Below, piece after piece: positions 44,127 through 51,628 of a stretch of 55,186 nt of DNA. The notes beneath the pieces are model-generated. The model saw only the letters and a program-made list of their open reading frames with translations. It had not been told where the DNA came from and did no database searches. Positions within the stretch are counted from its first letter, which is position 1; every line of letters begins with the position of its first letter. This stretch comes from CAZMRW01 sp964568805. Lineage in GTDB: Bacteria; Pseudomonadota; Gammaproteobacteria; Methylococcales; Methylomonadaceae. The stretch covers positions 1 to 55,186 of the forward strand of contig CAZMRW010000017.1 in NCBI GenBank assembly GCA_964568805.1, given 5' to 3'. Position numbers and translations under genes: made by a program.

Positions 44127-45605
44127 TCAAGCTGTTAACCCTTTACTACGATTTTCCATGCGCCGCAACAACTCAGACAGGATGAGCCGATAGAGTTCAT
44201 CGCCCAGGTATTTGTCTTCGATGCCGCTGTCGATATTGGGATTGTCGTTGACCTCGATCACATAGCCTTTGCCCCCCTTTTCCTTGACGTCGACGCCGTA
44301 AAAACCGTTGCCGATCGGCTGGGTGGCTTTCAACGCCGCTTCGAGCACGGCTTTGGGCACCTCGAAGGTCGGCAGGGTATCGAAATTCCCACTGTCCGTG
44401 CGGCTGCCGCCGTGGCGGTAAATCTGCCAGTGATTTTTCACCATATAATAGCGGCAGGCATACAAAGCCTTGTTATTTAAGATGCCGATCCGCCAGTCAA
44501 AGTCGGTATACAGGAATTCCTGCGCCAGCAGCAATGCAGACTTTTGAAACAATTCATGCACTTTTAGCTCAAGTTCCTGGCGGTTACTAACTTTTACGAT
44601 ACCGCGAGAAAATGAGCCGTCCGGAATTTTAATGACCACGGGATAGCCTGCTTCGGCTTCGAGTTTATCGAGATGAACGGCATTGCCCTTGTGCAATAAC
44701 CAGGTTTTGGGCGACGGCACGCGATGAGTACGAAACAGGTCGGCCAGATAGACCTTATTGGTGCAGCGCAGCATCGAGGTCGGGTCATCGATGACGACCA
44801 GACCTTCTGCCTCGGCTTTCTTGGAAAACCGGTAGGTATGATGATCGATCGCCGTGGTTTCCCGAATAAACAAGCCGTCGAATTCAGGCAGGCGCACATA
44901 ATGCTGCTGGGTGATCAGTTCAATATCTATCCCCATCTGTCTGCCGACATTAATAAACTTTTTCAATGCGCCGCGATTGCTCGGCGGCATTTTTTCCACC
45001 GGGTTGACCAAGATAGCCAGATCGTAACGGGCCGTTTTCCGGGCTCGTCCCTTGCGCCAGACTTTCTTGCTGAACTTATCCAGGGCGTCGGCAAACAGGG
45101 TTTGTTTGGCTTCGTCCAGATTGCGATGTGAAATGGCCTTGAGTGCGATGATTTCCCATTGCTGGTTGAAGCGTAGCGTGACTTCCAGAACCGGGCAGGA
45201 AAAGCGCTCGAATAGCAGCCTCGCCAGATCCTGGAATTCAGGATCCGGGGTCGTGCCGAAGTAGCTCAGCAGCGTTATTTCGCTGTTTTTGTTTTGACTT
45301 TTAAACGCCTTGGCCAGGGTCTGGGACAAATCTTCCAGTTGCAGCCGGTAGAGGGCCTTTCGGCCAAGATCGTTGAGCACCTTAACAGAAGGAATGACAT
45401 GATGTCCTCTGGCTTCTGCCAGTAACGAACAGTAATAGCCGTCGGAAAGATAACGATAACTGCTGCAGAGATTGATGACTCTGACACGTTCATCAGATTC
45501 GCCTTCTCCAGTGACCAGATAATTTTCAAAGGTTATGACTTGATCGCTGGGATAATAGGGATTCCAGTCGGAAAGGTCGTCAACAACCAGAATGGTGCGT
45601 GCCAT
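44127..45605 (-). CDS. RimK-family ATP-grasp ligase with RLAN N-terminal domain
   Basis: A 492-residue protein. The N-terminal half (ILVVDDLSDWNPYYPSDQVIT, SSYRYLSDGYYCSLLAEARGH) is the RLAN domain; the C-terminal half is a RimK-type ATP-grasp fold with PVVIKIPDGSFSRGIVKV, FDWRIGILNNKALYACRYY and VIEVNDNPNIDSGIE. It should ligate amino acids, typically glutamate, to a protein or small molecule. The partner succinylglutamate desuccinylase-like gene sometimes seen beside it is absent. Confidence 0.87.
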   Translation of the reverse strand: MARTILVVDDLSDWNPYYPSDQVITFENYLVTGEGESDERVRVINLCSSYRYLSDGYYCSLLAEARGHHVIPSVKVLNDLGRKALYRLQLEDLSQTLAKAFKSQNKNSEITLLSYFGTTPDPEFQDLARLLFERFSCPVLEVTLRFNQQWEIIALKAISHRNLDEAKQTLFADALDKFSKKVWRKGRARKTARYDLAILVNPVEKMPPSNRGALKKFINVGRQMGIDIELITQQHYVRLPEFDGLFIRETTAIDHHTYRFSKKAEAEGLVVIDDPTSMLRCTNKVYLADLFRTHRVPSPKTWLLHKGNAVHLDKLEAEAGYPVVIKIPDGSFSRGIVKVSNRQELELKVHELFQKSALLLAQEFLYTDFDWRIGILNNKALYACRYYMVKNHWQIYRHGGSRTDSGNFDTLPTFEVPKAVLEAALKATQPIGNGFYGVDVKEKGGKGYVIEVNDNPNIDSGIEDKYLGDELYRLILSELLRRMENRSKGLTA

Positions 45606-46037
45606 AGTAAAGAAAATCCTGTGCTAAATTGGCTGTGATGGGGAATCTAATCAGAGTACGGTATATGTTCTAAAAACAATGACATCAACCGCGAGCTACA
45701 TTGAGCGAAGTACGAAAGCCTCATAAAATTCCATGTCTGCCGAAAATCCTGTTGATAGAGACGCGGCGATTCGTGTCTCCGCTGACCGGGTTTCTGCGTC
45801 CAAGGTCATGGTGTTGAGGCAGCGGGTGCGGCGTCCATTTTTTGACGGATATGCTAGCCGGTATTTGATGTATTGTCATATTTTAATAAGGTCACTGTGT
45901 TCTGGCCCTTTGCAGACTTAAGTCTGCTCTCCTTAACCTACCCTAGTAGGAAAGTCTGGGCCGTGATGAATCGAAAAAAGTCAACCCTGCAGAGCGCCAT
46001 ATCAAATAGTATTTCATTATCGAACGGTTGCAGCGTG
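45606..46037. other. 432-bp intergenic region
   Basis: Nothing recognisable beyond a short AGACTTAAGTCT palindrome near 45908-45919. It carries the promoter of the RimK-like gene and the 3' flank of the GH17 gene. Confidence 0.4.
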
Positions 46038-47942
46038 TTAACGCTGAATTTTATCGACCTCTCTTTGCGGCCACAGCGGCCCCGAGAGAATCAGCAAGCC
46101 TGCCAGCCAAAACAGCAGTTGGCCGTTCGTAATGGTGTAGACGAATGCCGTCCGGAGTCTATCGCCGGCCTCGGGATAGCTCTCGATAAAATCGTGACCT
46201 TCGACAAACGCGCGAGTCTCTCCTGCTATCTGGGCGAACACCATGAAAACAAGCGCAAAGGCGGTTATCCGCAGCGGCAATAGAATCATGACCGCGGCAA
46301 TCAGCAGGGCCCAGCCGGGTAATTGACTGGTATTGGTCGTGGACATCAATGCGGCATGAATCCGGTCGGTCAACACCGGATAAGCGGCTTGATAGTTGGT
46401 GCCATACATGACTGACACCGTTTCAACGGCGATCAGAACGATTCCGGAAAGCACCAGCACCCAACCCGCCGTTCTGGCCCAATAGCCGGAAAGAGGTTCA
46501 GATCCAAATAATCCGTTGATTTCCAAGGCCTTTTTTAGGTTAAATCCATTACCGAAATAGCGAATCAGCCATAAGCCCAAAATGCCTGCCACCGGAATGT
46601 AGGTGACCCGATAAGGAAAGCTCAGATAGCGTCCATACAGAGCCAGTGCCTGCGAATGGAAGAGCGCGATGGCAATAAAGGCCAGCACCAAATTCCGTAT
46701 CCAGTTCCCCTGCAGCTTGTCTCCGGCCTGATTGCTTAACAGATCAAGCGCGCGCCGAAACATCAGCGCTCCCAATACCGCACTCAGCCCGGTAATGAAC
46801 ACCGCATGAAAACGTTCCATGCCGTCATAGCTGGTGTACCAATGGTCACCAAACTGCTTGACGAGCAAAGCACCGAGCAATTGCGTAAAGCCGGCTAATG
46901 CCAAAAGCCTAAGCGGCGACAGCTCCAGACTTCGTTTTGCATTGAAACCGAAAGCGGCCAGTGTAATCAACCCGGCATAAAGCAGGCGTTTCGGCCAATC
47001 GGGATTTTCCACCACACGGCCTGTTAGCGGAAAAACCGGCTGACGATCCACCGAATAAAGCCCCCAATTGGCTCCGACCGCTCCTTCCTGCTTGCTTTTC
47101 CAGGGCTGGTTAAAGGCCTCGACAATGTTGTAGTCGAAACCGTTCTTATGGGCCACCTGCACCAGAGAGCGGATGAATTTGGCCTGGTTGACGACGCTGG
47201 GTACCGCCCAGCCGCGCTGACGCCCGGCGCTCGGCCAGCCGGATTCGCCGATTAAAATCGGCTTGCCCGGATAGGCCTCCCGGATTTTCCGGTAATTTTT
47301 TTCGATATGTGCCGCGGTTTGTTCAACGGTCAGAGGCTCGTCCTCCCAATACGGCAAAATATGCACCGTGAAGAAGTCAACTTCCCGGGCGATTTCCGGG
47401 TAGCGCAAATAAAATGACCACACGTCGGCATAGGAAACGGGCTGCTTGACCGATTGCTTGACTTGCCGGATATATTGCAGCAATTGTTCCGCTTTCAGTT
47501 CGCCCCGCAACAGCACTTCGTTGCCGACAATCACCCGCTCGATGACATCGGGGTATTCGTTAGCTGCTTTAATCAACTGGGCAATTTCGGCTTTGTTGTC
47601 CGCCTCAATCGTGGGGCCTCCCAACCATGCGCCCTGGATCACTTTCAGCCCGTATTTCCGGGCTATCGCAGGCACGTCCTGCAAACCGGTTAGACTGGAA
47701 TAAGTCCGAACAGTACGGGTTTCGTCGGCGAGCATCCGCAAATCCTCATCGATTTGTTCGTGCGTCGGGTATATTCCGGTCAGGGGGCTTTGACCTTCAC
47801 GAAACGGCGCAAACGAGACGCTACTGATTTTGCCGTCGGGAACATCAGGTCCTGCACCCTGAGGAAGATTGCACAACCAGGCCAGCAGACCGTTAACAGC
47901 TATAACCAGAATAACAAACAGGATGAGCCTAGAAATTTTCAT
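46038..47942 (-). CDS. Membrane-anchored GH17-domain protein (beta-glucan synthesis or remodelling)
   Basis: A 634-residue protein: an N-terminal helix (6-23), a glycoside hydrolase family 17 barrel (about 40-310) with acid/base Glu142 (IVGNEVLLRGE) and nucleophile Glu233 (LIGESGWPSAG), then about eight transmembrane helices. Similar proteins are annotated as beta-1,6-glucan synthase or NdvC-like. No GT2 domain is fused, unlike NdvB of pseudomonads. It likely branches or trims periplasmic or surface beta-glucan; a partner glucan synthase is not in the window. Confidence 0.85.
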   Translation of the reverse strand: MKISRLILFVILVIAVNGLLAWLCNLPQGAGPDVPDGKISSVSFAPFREGQSPLTGIYPTHEQIDEDLRMLADETRTVRTYSSLTGLQDVPAIARKYGLKVIQGAWLGGPTIEADNKAEIAQLIKAANEYPDVIERVIVGNEVLLRGELKAEQLLQYIRQVKQSVKQPVSYADVWSFYLRYPEIAREVDFFTVHILPYWEDEPLTVEQTAAHIEKNYRKIREAYPGKPILIGESGWPSAGRQRGWAVPSVVNQAKFIRSLVQVAHKNGFDYNIVEAFNQPWKSKQEGAVGANWGLYSVDRQPVFPLTGRVVENPDWPKRLLYAGLITLAAFGFNAKRSLELSPLRLLALAGFTQLLGALLVKQFGDHWYTSYDGMERFHAVFITGLSAVLGALMFRRALDLLSNQAGDKLQGNWIRNLVLAFIAIALFHSQALALYGRYLSFPYRVTYIPVAGILGLWLIRYFGNGFNLKKALEINGLFGSEPLSGYWARTAGWVLVLSGIVLIAVETVSVMYGTNYQAAYPVLTDRIHAALMSTTNTSQLPGWALLIAAVMILLPLRITAFALVFMVFAQIAGETRAFVEGHDFIESYPEAGDRLRTAFVYTITNGQLLFWLAGLLILSGPLWPQREVDKIQR

Positions 47943-48127
47943 ATTGAACCGGCAAGGAATATCGATGGAAATCTGACAGATTTATTAGCTTATCAAATTT
48001 GACTTATGTTAAACAGCATTATGAAAAAAGTTCGTCAGTCATTTGAATTTCAGGTACTTGTCCGTTCCAATCAAGGGGGTCGTACGAATCCAACTTAAGA
48101 GACAAATCCTGCATCATCATGGCTACT

Positions 48128-48164
48128 GTTCTTCTTTTGTTCTTTTTGAGTTCTCTTTTTGTTT
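48128..48164 (+). promoter_or_regulatory. Array of GTTC direct repeats upstream of lexA (candidate SOS operator)
   Basis: GTTC occurs at 48128, 48139 and 48150 and GTTT at 48161, each spaced by seven bases, so the repeat period is 11 bp. GTTC-N7-GTTC is the LexA operator of alphaproteobacteria. A likely -10 (TATGCT, 48185-48190) lies downstream, with TTGTTT at 48160 as a poor -35 within the array. The tract is T-rich, so chance is not excluded. Confidence 0.45.
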
Positions 48165-48218
48165 TCTTTTTATGAAAGTTCTGCTATGCTTTCATCCAAC
48201 CGAATCAGGACACAAACC

Positions 48219-48857
48219 ATGGATACACTAACCAGACGCCAGCGGGAAATTTTTGACTTCCTGCGAGATAACTTGGAAAACTTTGCCTACCCACCCACAC
48301 TGGATGAGTTGTGCAAAGCGTTGGGGATGGCTTCGCGCGGGTCCCTATATAAGCATATTCTGACCTTGATCGAAGCCGGTTTGGTAGAACCCTTTGCACA
48401 AAATAAACAAGGGGGCATCCGTTTGACTGGGCGCGCTCAACAAAGTGAACAAACGTCCGGTTCCGAACTTCCCTTTGTCGGCAAGATTGCTGCCGGCAAA
48501 CCGATCGAGGCCCTGGAAACCATCAACTACATGAATGTGCCGGAAGCCCTGAAGAGCGACAAGCCCTGTTATGTCCTGCAAGTTAAAGGCGATTCAATGA
48601 TCGAGGCCGGAATTTTTGATGGCGACTGGGTCGTTATCGAACAGCGCAATTACGCGAACAACGGCGAAATCGTGGTGGCCCTGATCGAAAAATCGGAAGC
48701 CACCCTGAAATACATCGAACAAACCCCTGGCAACATCGTTTTGATTCCGGCCAATGCCGGCATGGCCGCCCTTTCCTATCAACCTGACCAGGTTGAAATT
48801 CAAGGGGTATTAGTCGGCCAAATGCGCAGTTACCGTTCTTTATTAACCAAGTCATAA
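48219..48857 (+). CDS. lexA: LexA repressor (SOS response)
   Basis: A 212-residue LexA. The N-terminal winged HTH contains TLDELCKALGMASRGSLYKHILTLIEAGL. The self-cleavage site is Ala92-Gly93 in KIAAGKPIEA; the catalytic pair is Ser126 (GDSMIEAG) and Lys164 (ATLKYI). The recognition helix differs clearly from E. coli LexA (no SPNAAEEHL), so a different operator is expected; it resembles the LexA2-type proteins of pseudomonads and xanthomonads. The ATG at 48219 gives the canonical MDTLTRRQREI start. A small membrane-protein gene follows after 14 bp. Confidence 0.93.
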   Translation: MDTLTRRQREIFDFLRDNLENFAYPPTLDELCKALGMASRGSLYKHILTLIEAGLVEPFAQNKQGGIRLTGRAQQSEQTSGSELPFVGKIAAGKPIEALETINYMNVPEALKSDKPCYVLQVKGDSMIEAGIFDGDWVVIEQRNYANNGEIVVALIEKSEATLKYIEQTPGNIVLIPANAGMAALSYQPDQVEIQGVLVGQMRSYRSLLTKS

Positions 48858-48871
48858 TGAGGAGAGCTATC

Positions 48872-49015
48872 ATGCAACGAAAAATTCACATGCACGATCA
48901 AGTCAAAAACAAGGTTGAAGATGTGATGAACCATTACTATCAGCATCCGATGGATCAATGGGTATCGAAATGGATCGTCATGGCCGGATGCGTTTTGATC
49001 GGAATGTATTTATGA
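48872..49015 (+). CDS. 47-residue single-pass membrane protein, probably in the lexA operon
   Basis: A short frame with GGAGAG six bases upstream of its ATG. The N-terminal 30 residues are polar and His/Lys-rich (MQRKIHMHDQVKNKVEDVMN), then WVSKWIVMAGCVLIGMYL forms one transmembrane helix ending at the C-terminus. It starts 14 bp after the lexA stop with no terminator between, so it should be induced with lexA. In pseudomonads this position is held by sulA; this protein is not SulA. It could be an SOS-linked division inhibitor or membrane effector, but no homologue is known to me. Confidence 0.65.
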   Translation: MQRKIHMHDQVKNKVEDVMNHYYQHPMDQWVSKWIVMAGCVLIGMYL

Positions 49016-49425
49016 TTCAGCATTGAGCGCCTGAAGGGTCAACATGAGTGCCCTCTGTCATTCCTGCTGTGCGACAACACTTTGATTTCTGAATTTAATT
49101 TAACGGTTAACACCGCCTTGTTTCCACTAACGGTTTGCGAAGTACATGGATGTACCGCAGACATCATGGTTTGCATCTGCGGAAGCATCGATTGATAATA
49201 AAGTTGTCTTTATTTGGATTTAAGGTCATTATATTTACTTTAAAACCCTACGGTTTTTCCTCTTGATAAGTCCTTATCAAAACCCGGATTATTCTTACTA
49301 TTGAACCTATAAGCCATTTCTGGATCACACTGGACTCGACGAGTCAAACCCGGTGTAATCTACAGGTAATTGTCTGTGCAAGCCCAACATAGCGCCAGAC
49401 CATCAGAAGCGTTTTCTAACGATTG
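49016..49425. other. 410-bp intergenic region with two short palindromes
   Basis: GTACATGGATGTAC (49142-49155) is followed at once by CCGCAGA...TCTGCGG (49155-49182), forming nested hairpins; otherwise AT-rich with no gene. It contains the relA promoter and the 3' end of the lexA transcript. Confidence 0.4.
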
Positions 49426-51534
49426 ATGCAAATACATAACATTCAAAATAAGCCGCAATTCAGTGAGTTTTCTGCTGAGGACAGACAGAAAATTGATCAG
49501 GCAATGGCCATCATTGCCTTAATTCCCGATGACCCTCATTATCATCGTCCAAAAGGCTTTGAAGTAGCCGAAATACTCACCCACTATCACGTCGATTTAA
49601 AAACCATACTTGCCGCCATATTAAGCGATCCGCGTCTGGCAACTTTATCGCCTAAACCGAAAATTATCGAACAGTTCGGCGAAACGGTGGATGCGCTCGT
49701 CAAAGATGTCAACTGGCTAAACAAGCTGTCGGTCTATACGCCGGAAATGACCAGTCAGCCGAACCAGACGGAAACGCTGCGTCGCATGCTGCTGTCAATG
49801 ACCCATGACGTTCGTGCCGTCTTGATAAAACTGGCATACCGCATTAAGCGACTGCGCAGCCTTCCCAGGGAATCCTATGAAGTCAGACACTTCATTTCTC
49901 AGGAAACGCTGGATATTTATGCACCGATTGCCAACCGTATGGGTATCCATCAGTTTAAATGGGAACTGGAAGATATGGCATTCCGTTATCTGGAACCGCA
50001 AGTTTACCGCAGCATAGCCAAGTCACTGGCCAATAATCGGGTTAAACGCGAAAACTGTGTTAATGATTTTATCGCCCAATTACAGAAAACGCTGGCCGAT
50101 GAGGGCATTAGGGCTGAAATACATGGCCGTCCCAAGCATATCTATAGCATCTGGAAAAAGATGCAGCGCAAGCAGTTGGGCATCGATGAACTTTATGATC
50201 TCCTAGCTGTGCGCGTCATCGTCGATAGCCTGCATAATTGCTATACCGTTCTGGGGATTGTGCACAGTCTCTGGCAAACCATTCCCAAAGAGTTCGACGA
50301 TTACATCGCCAATCCGAAAGAAAACGGTTACCAGTCCCTGCATACCGTGATACTCGATGCCGAAGGCAATCGCATCGAAGTGCAGATCCGCACCCGGCAA
50401 ATGCATGATTTTGCCGAGCTGGGCGTTGCCGCACACTGGTCTTACAAAGAGGGAGGCAAGCATAATGCCGCCATCGAAAAAAATATCGCGTCGCTGCGCA
50501 AGTTGCTGGAGGAAAAAGGCAGTGACGAATCGCTGGTCGAAGATTTCCGCAGCGAACTTTTTTCCGACCGGGTTTATGTGTTGACGCCTGCCGGGAAATT
50601 GATTGATTTGATCAAGGGCTCCACGCCGCTGGATTTTGCTTATGCCATTCATACCGAGATCGGCCACCGCTGCCGCGGCGCCAAGGTCAATGGCCGGATC
50701 ATCCCGTTGACCTATACCTTAAAATCCGGCGAACAAGTGGAAATTCTGACCGCAAAGGAAGGAGGCCCCAACCACAACTGGATCGATCCCAATCTGGGCT
50801 ATTTAAAATCGCCCCACGCCATCAGCCGAGTCAAAAGCTGGTTTAAAAACCAGTTGCAGGCCCAGAACATTGCCACGGGAAAATCGATACTGGATAAGGA
50901 GATCCAGCGGCTCGGCCTGAAAATGATCAATCTGCAGGAGATGGCCAGGCATTTTAAACAGCCGGACAAGGATAAATTACTGGAAGCCATCGGCCGTAGC
51001 GATATCAATATCAGGCAGCTTGCCGGTTTTTTTAAAATACCGGAACTGGAAGCGCCGGTTACGAAGATTTCACCCAAAAAGCCGACAGCAAAATCGGCGG
51101 TTTTCGTGGATGGCATCAATAATGTGCTGACGTCCCTTGCGCATTGCTGCACGCCGGTGCCGGGCGACGATATCATCGGTTATATTTCTCACAAAAAAGG
51201 CATTATTATCCACCGGCATGACTGTGAAAATATCCGGCATCTTGGCCCTGACAAGCAAACTCAGCTGATTTCCGTCAGCTGGGGAGATGAAAAATCGGTT
51301 TTTTCAGTGCCCATTGTCATTCATGCCTTCAGCGCCAAGGATTTATTGAATAGCGTGACGCAAATTCTGGCTCAATCAAAAATTCACATTTCCAATGCCG
51401 AATTGGCTACGTACCCGGATTTTTCGGCTGATCTTAATCTGACTATTCAAATTGAAAATACCGGCCAATTAAGCCAGGTCCTTAATAAAATACATCAGCT
51501 TCCCAATATCATCGACGCCAAACGGAAAATATAA
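49426..51534 (+). CDS. relA: GTP pyrophosphokinase RelA
   Basis: A long RSH protein of 702 residues. The N-terminal HD hydrolase is degenerate: the HD-ED site reads AAILSDPRLA, so this is a RelA-type synthetase, not SpoT. The synthetase domain has GRPKHIYSIWKKM and EFDDYIANPKENGYQSLHTV. TGS (DRVYVLTPAGKLIDLIKGSTPLDFAYAIHT), helical, zinc-finger (AHCCTPVPGDDIIGY) and ACT domains follow. It makes (p)ppGpp on ribosomes stalled by uncharged tRNA. The ATG at 49426 follows a TTG; no clear ribosome binding site is present. Confidence 0.95.
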   Translation: MQIHNIQNKPQFSEFSAEDRQKIDQAMAIIALIPDDPHYHRPKGFEVAEILTHYHVDLKTILAAILSDPRLATLSPKPKIIEQFGETVDALVKDVNWLNKLSVYTPEMTSQPNQTETLRRMLLSMTHDVRAVLIKLAYRIKRLRSLPRESYEVRHFISQETLDIYAPIANRMGIHQFKWELEDMAFRYLEPQVYRSIAKSLANNRVKRENCVNDFIAQLQKTLADEGIRAEIHGRPKHIYSIWKKMQRKQLGIDELYDLLAVRVIVDSLHNCYTVLGIVHSLWQTIPKEFDDYIANPKENGYQSLHTVILDAEGNRIEVQIRTRQMHDFAELGVAAHWSYKEGGKHNAAIEKNIASLRKLLEEKGSDESLVEDFRSELFSDRVYVLTPAGKLIDLIKGSTPLDFAYAIHTEIGHRCRGAKVNGRIIPLTYTLKSGEQVEILTAKEGGPNHNWIDPNLGYLKSPHAISRVKSWFKNQLQAQNIATGKSILDKEIQRLGLKMINLQEMARHFKQPDKDKLLEAIGRSDINIRQLAGFFKIPELEAPVTKISPKKPTAKSAVFVDGINNVLTSLAHCCTPVPGDDIIGYISHKKGIIIHRHDCENIRHLGPDKQTQLISVSWGDEKSVFSVPIVIHAFSAKDLLNSVTQILAQSKIHISNAELATYPDFSADLNLTIQIENTGQLSQVLNKIHQLPNIIDAKRKI

Positions 51535-51537
51535 ATT

Positions 51538-51619
51538 AGGTACAGGGTTCAAGGCGCAAGGGCTCTATGTGCTATCTTGCAACTTTTACCCTGTACCTTG
51601 AACCTTGAACCCTGTACCT
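51538..51619. repeat. Long-range perfect inverted repeat with internal direct repeats before polA
   Basis: A 17-bp sequence (AGGTACAGGGTTCAAGG) at 51538-51554 is exactly complemented at 51603-51619. The right arm is partly duplicated, with CCCTGTACCT twice and TTGAACC in tandem. The element fills the relA-polA gap and ends ten bases before the polA ATG, covering the place where its ribosome binding site should be. Confidence 0.7.
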
Positions 51620-51628
51620 ATTTCCATT

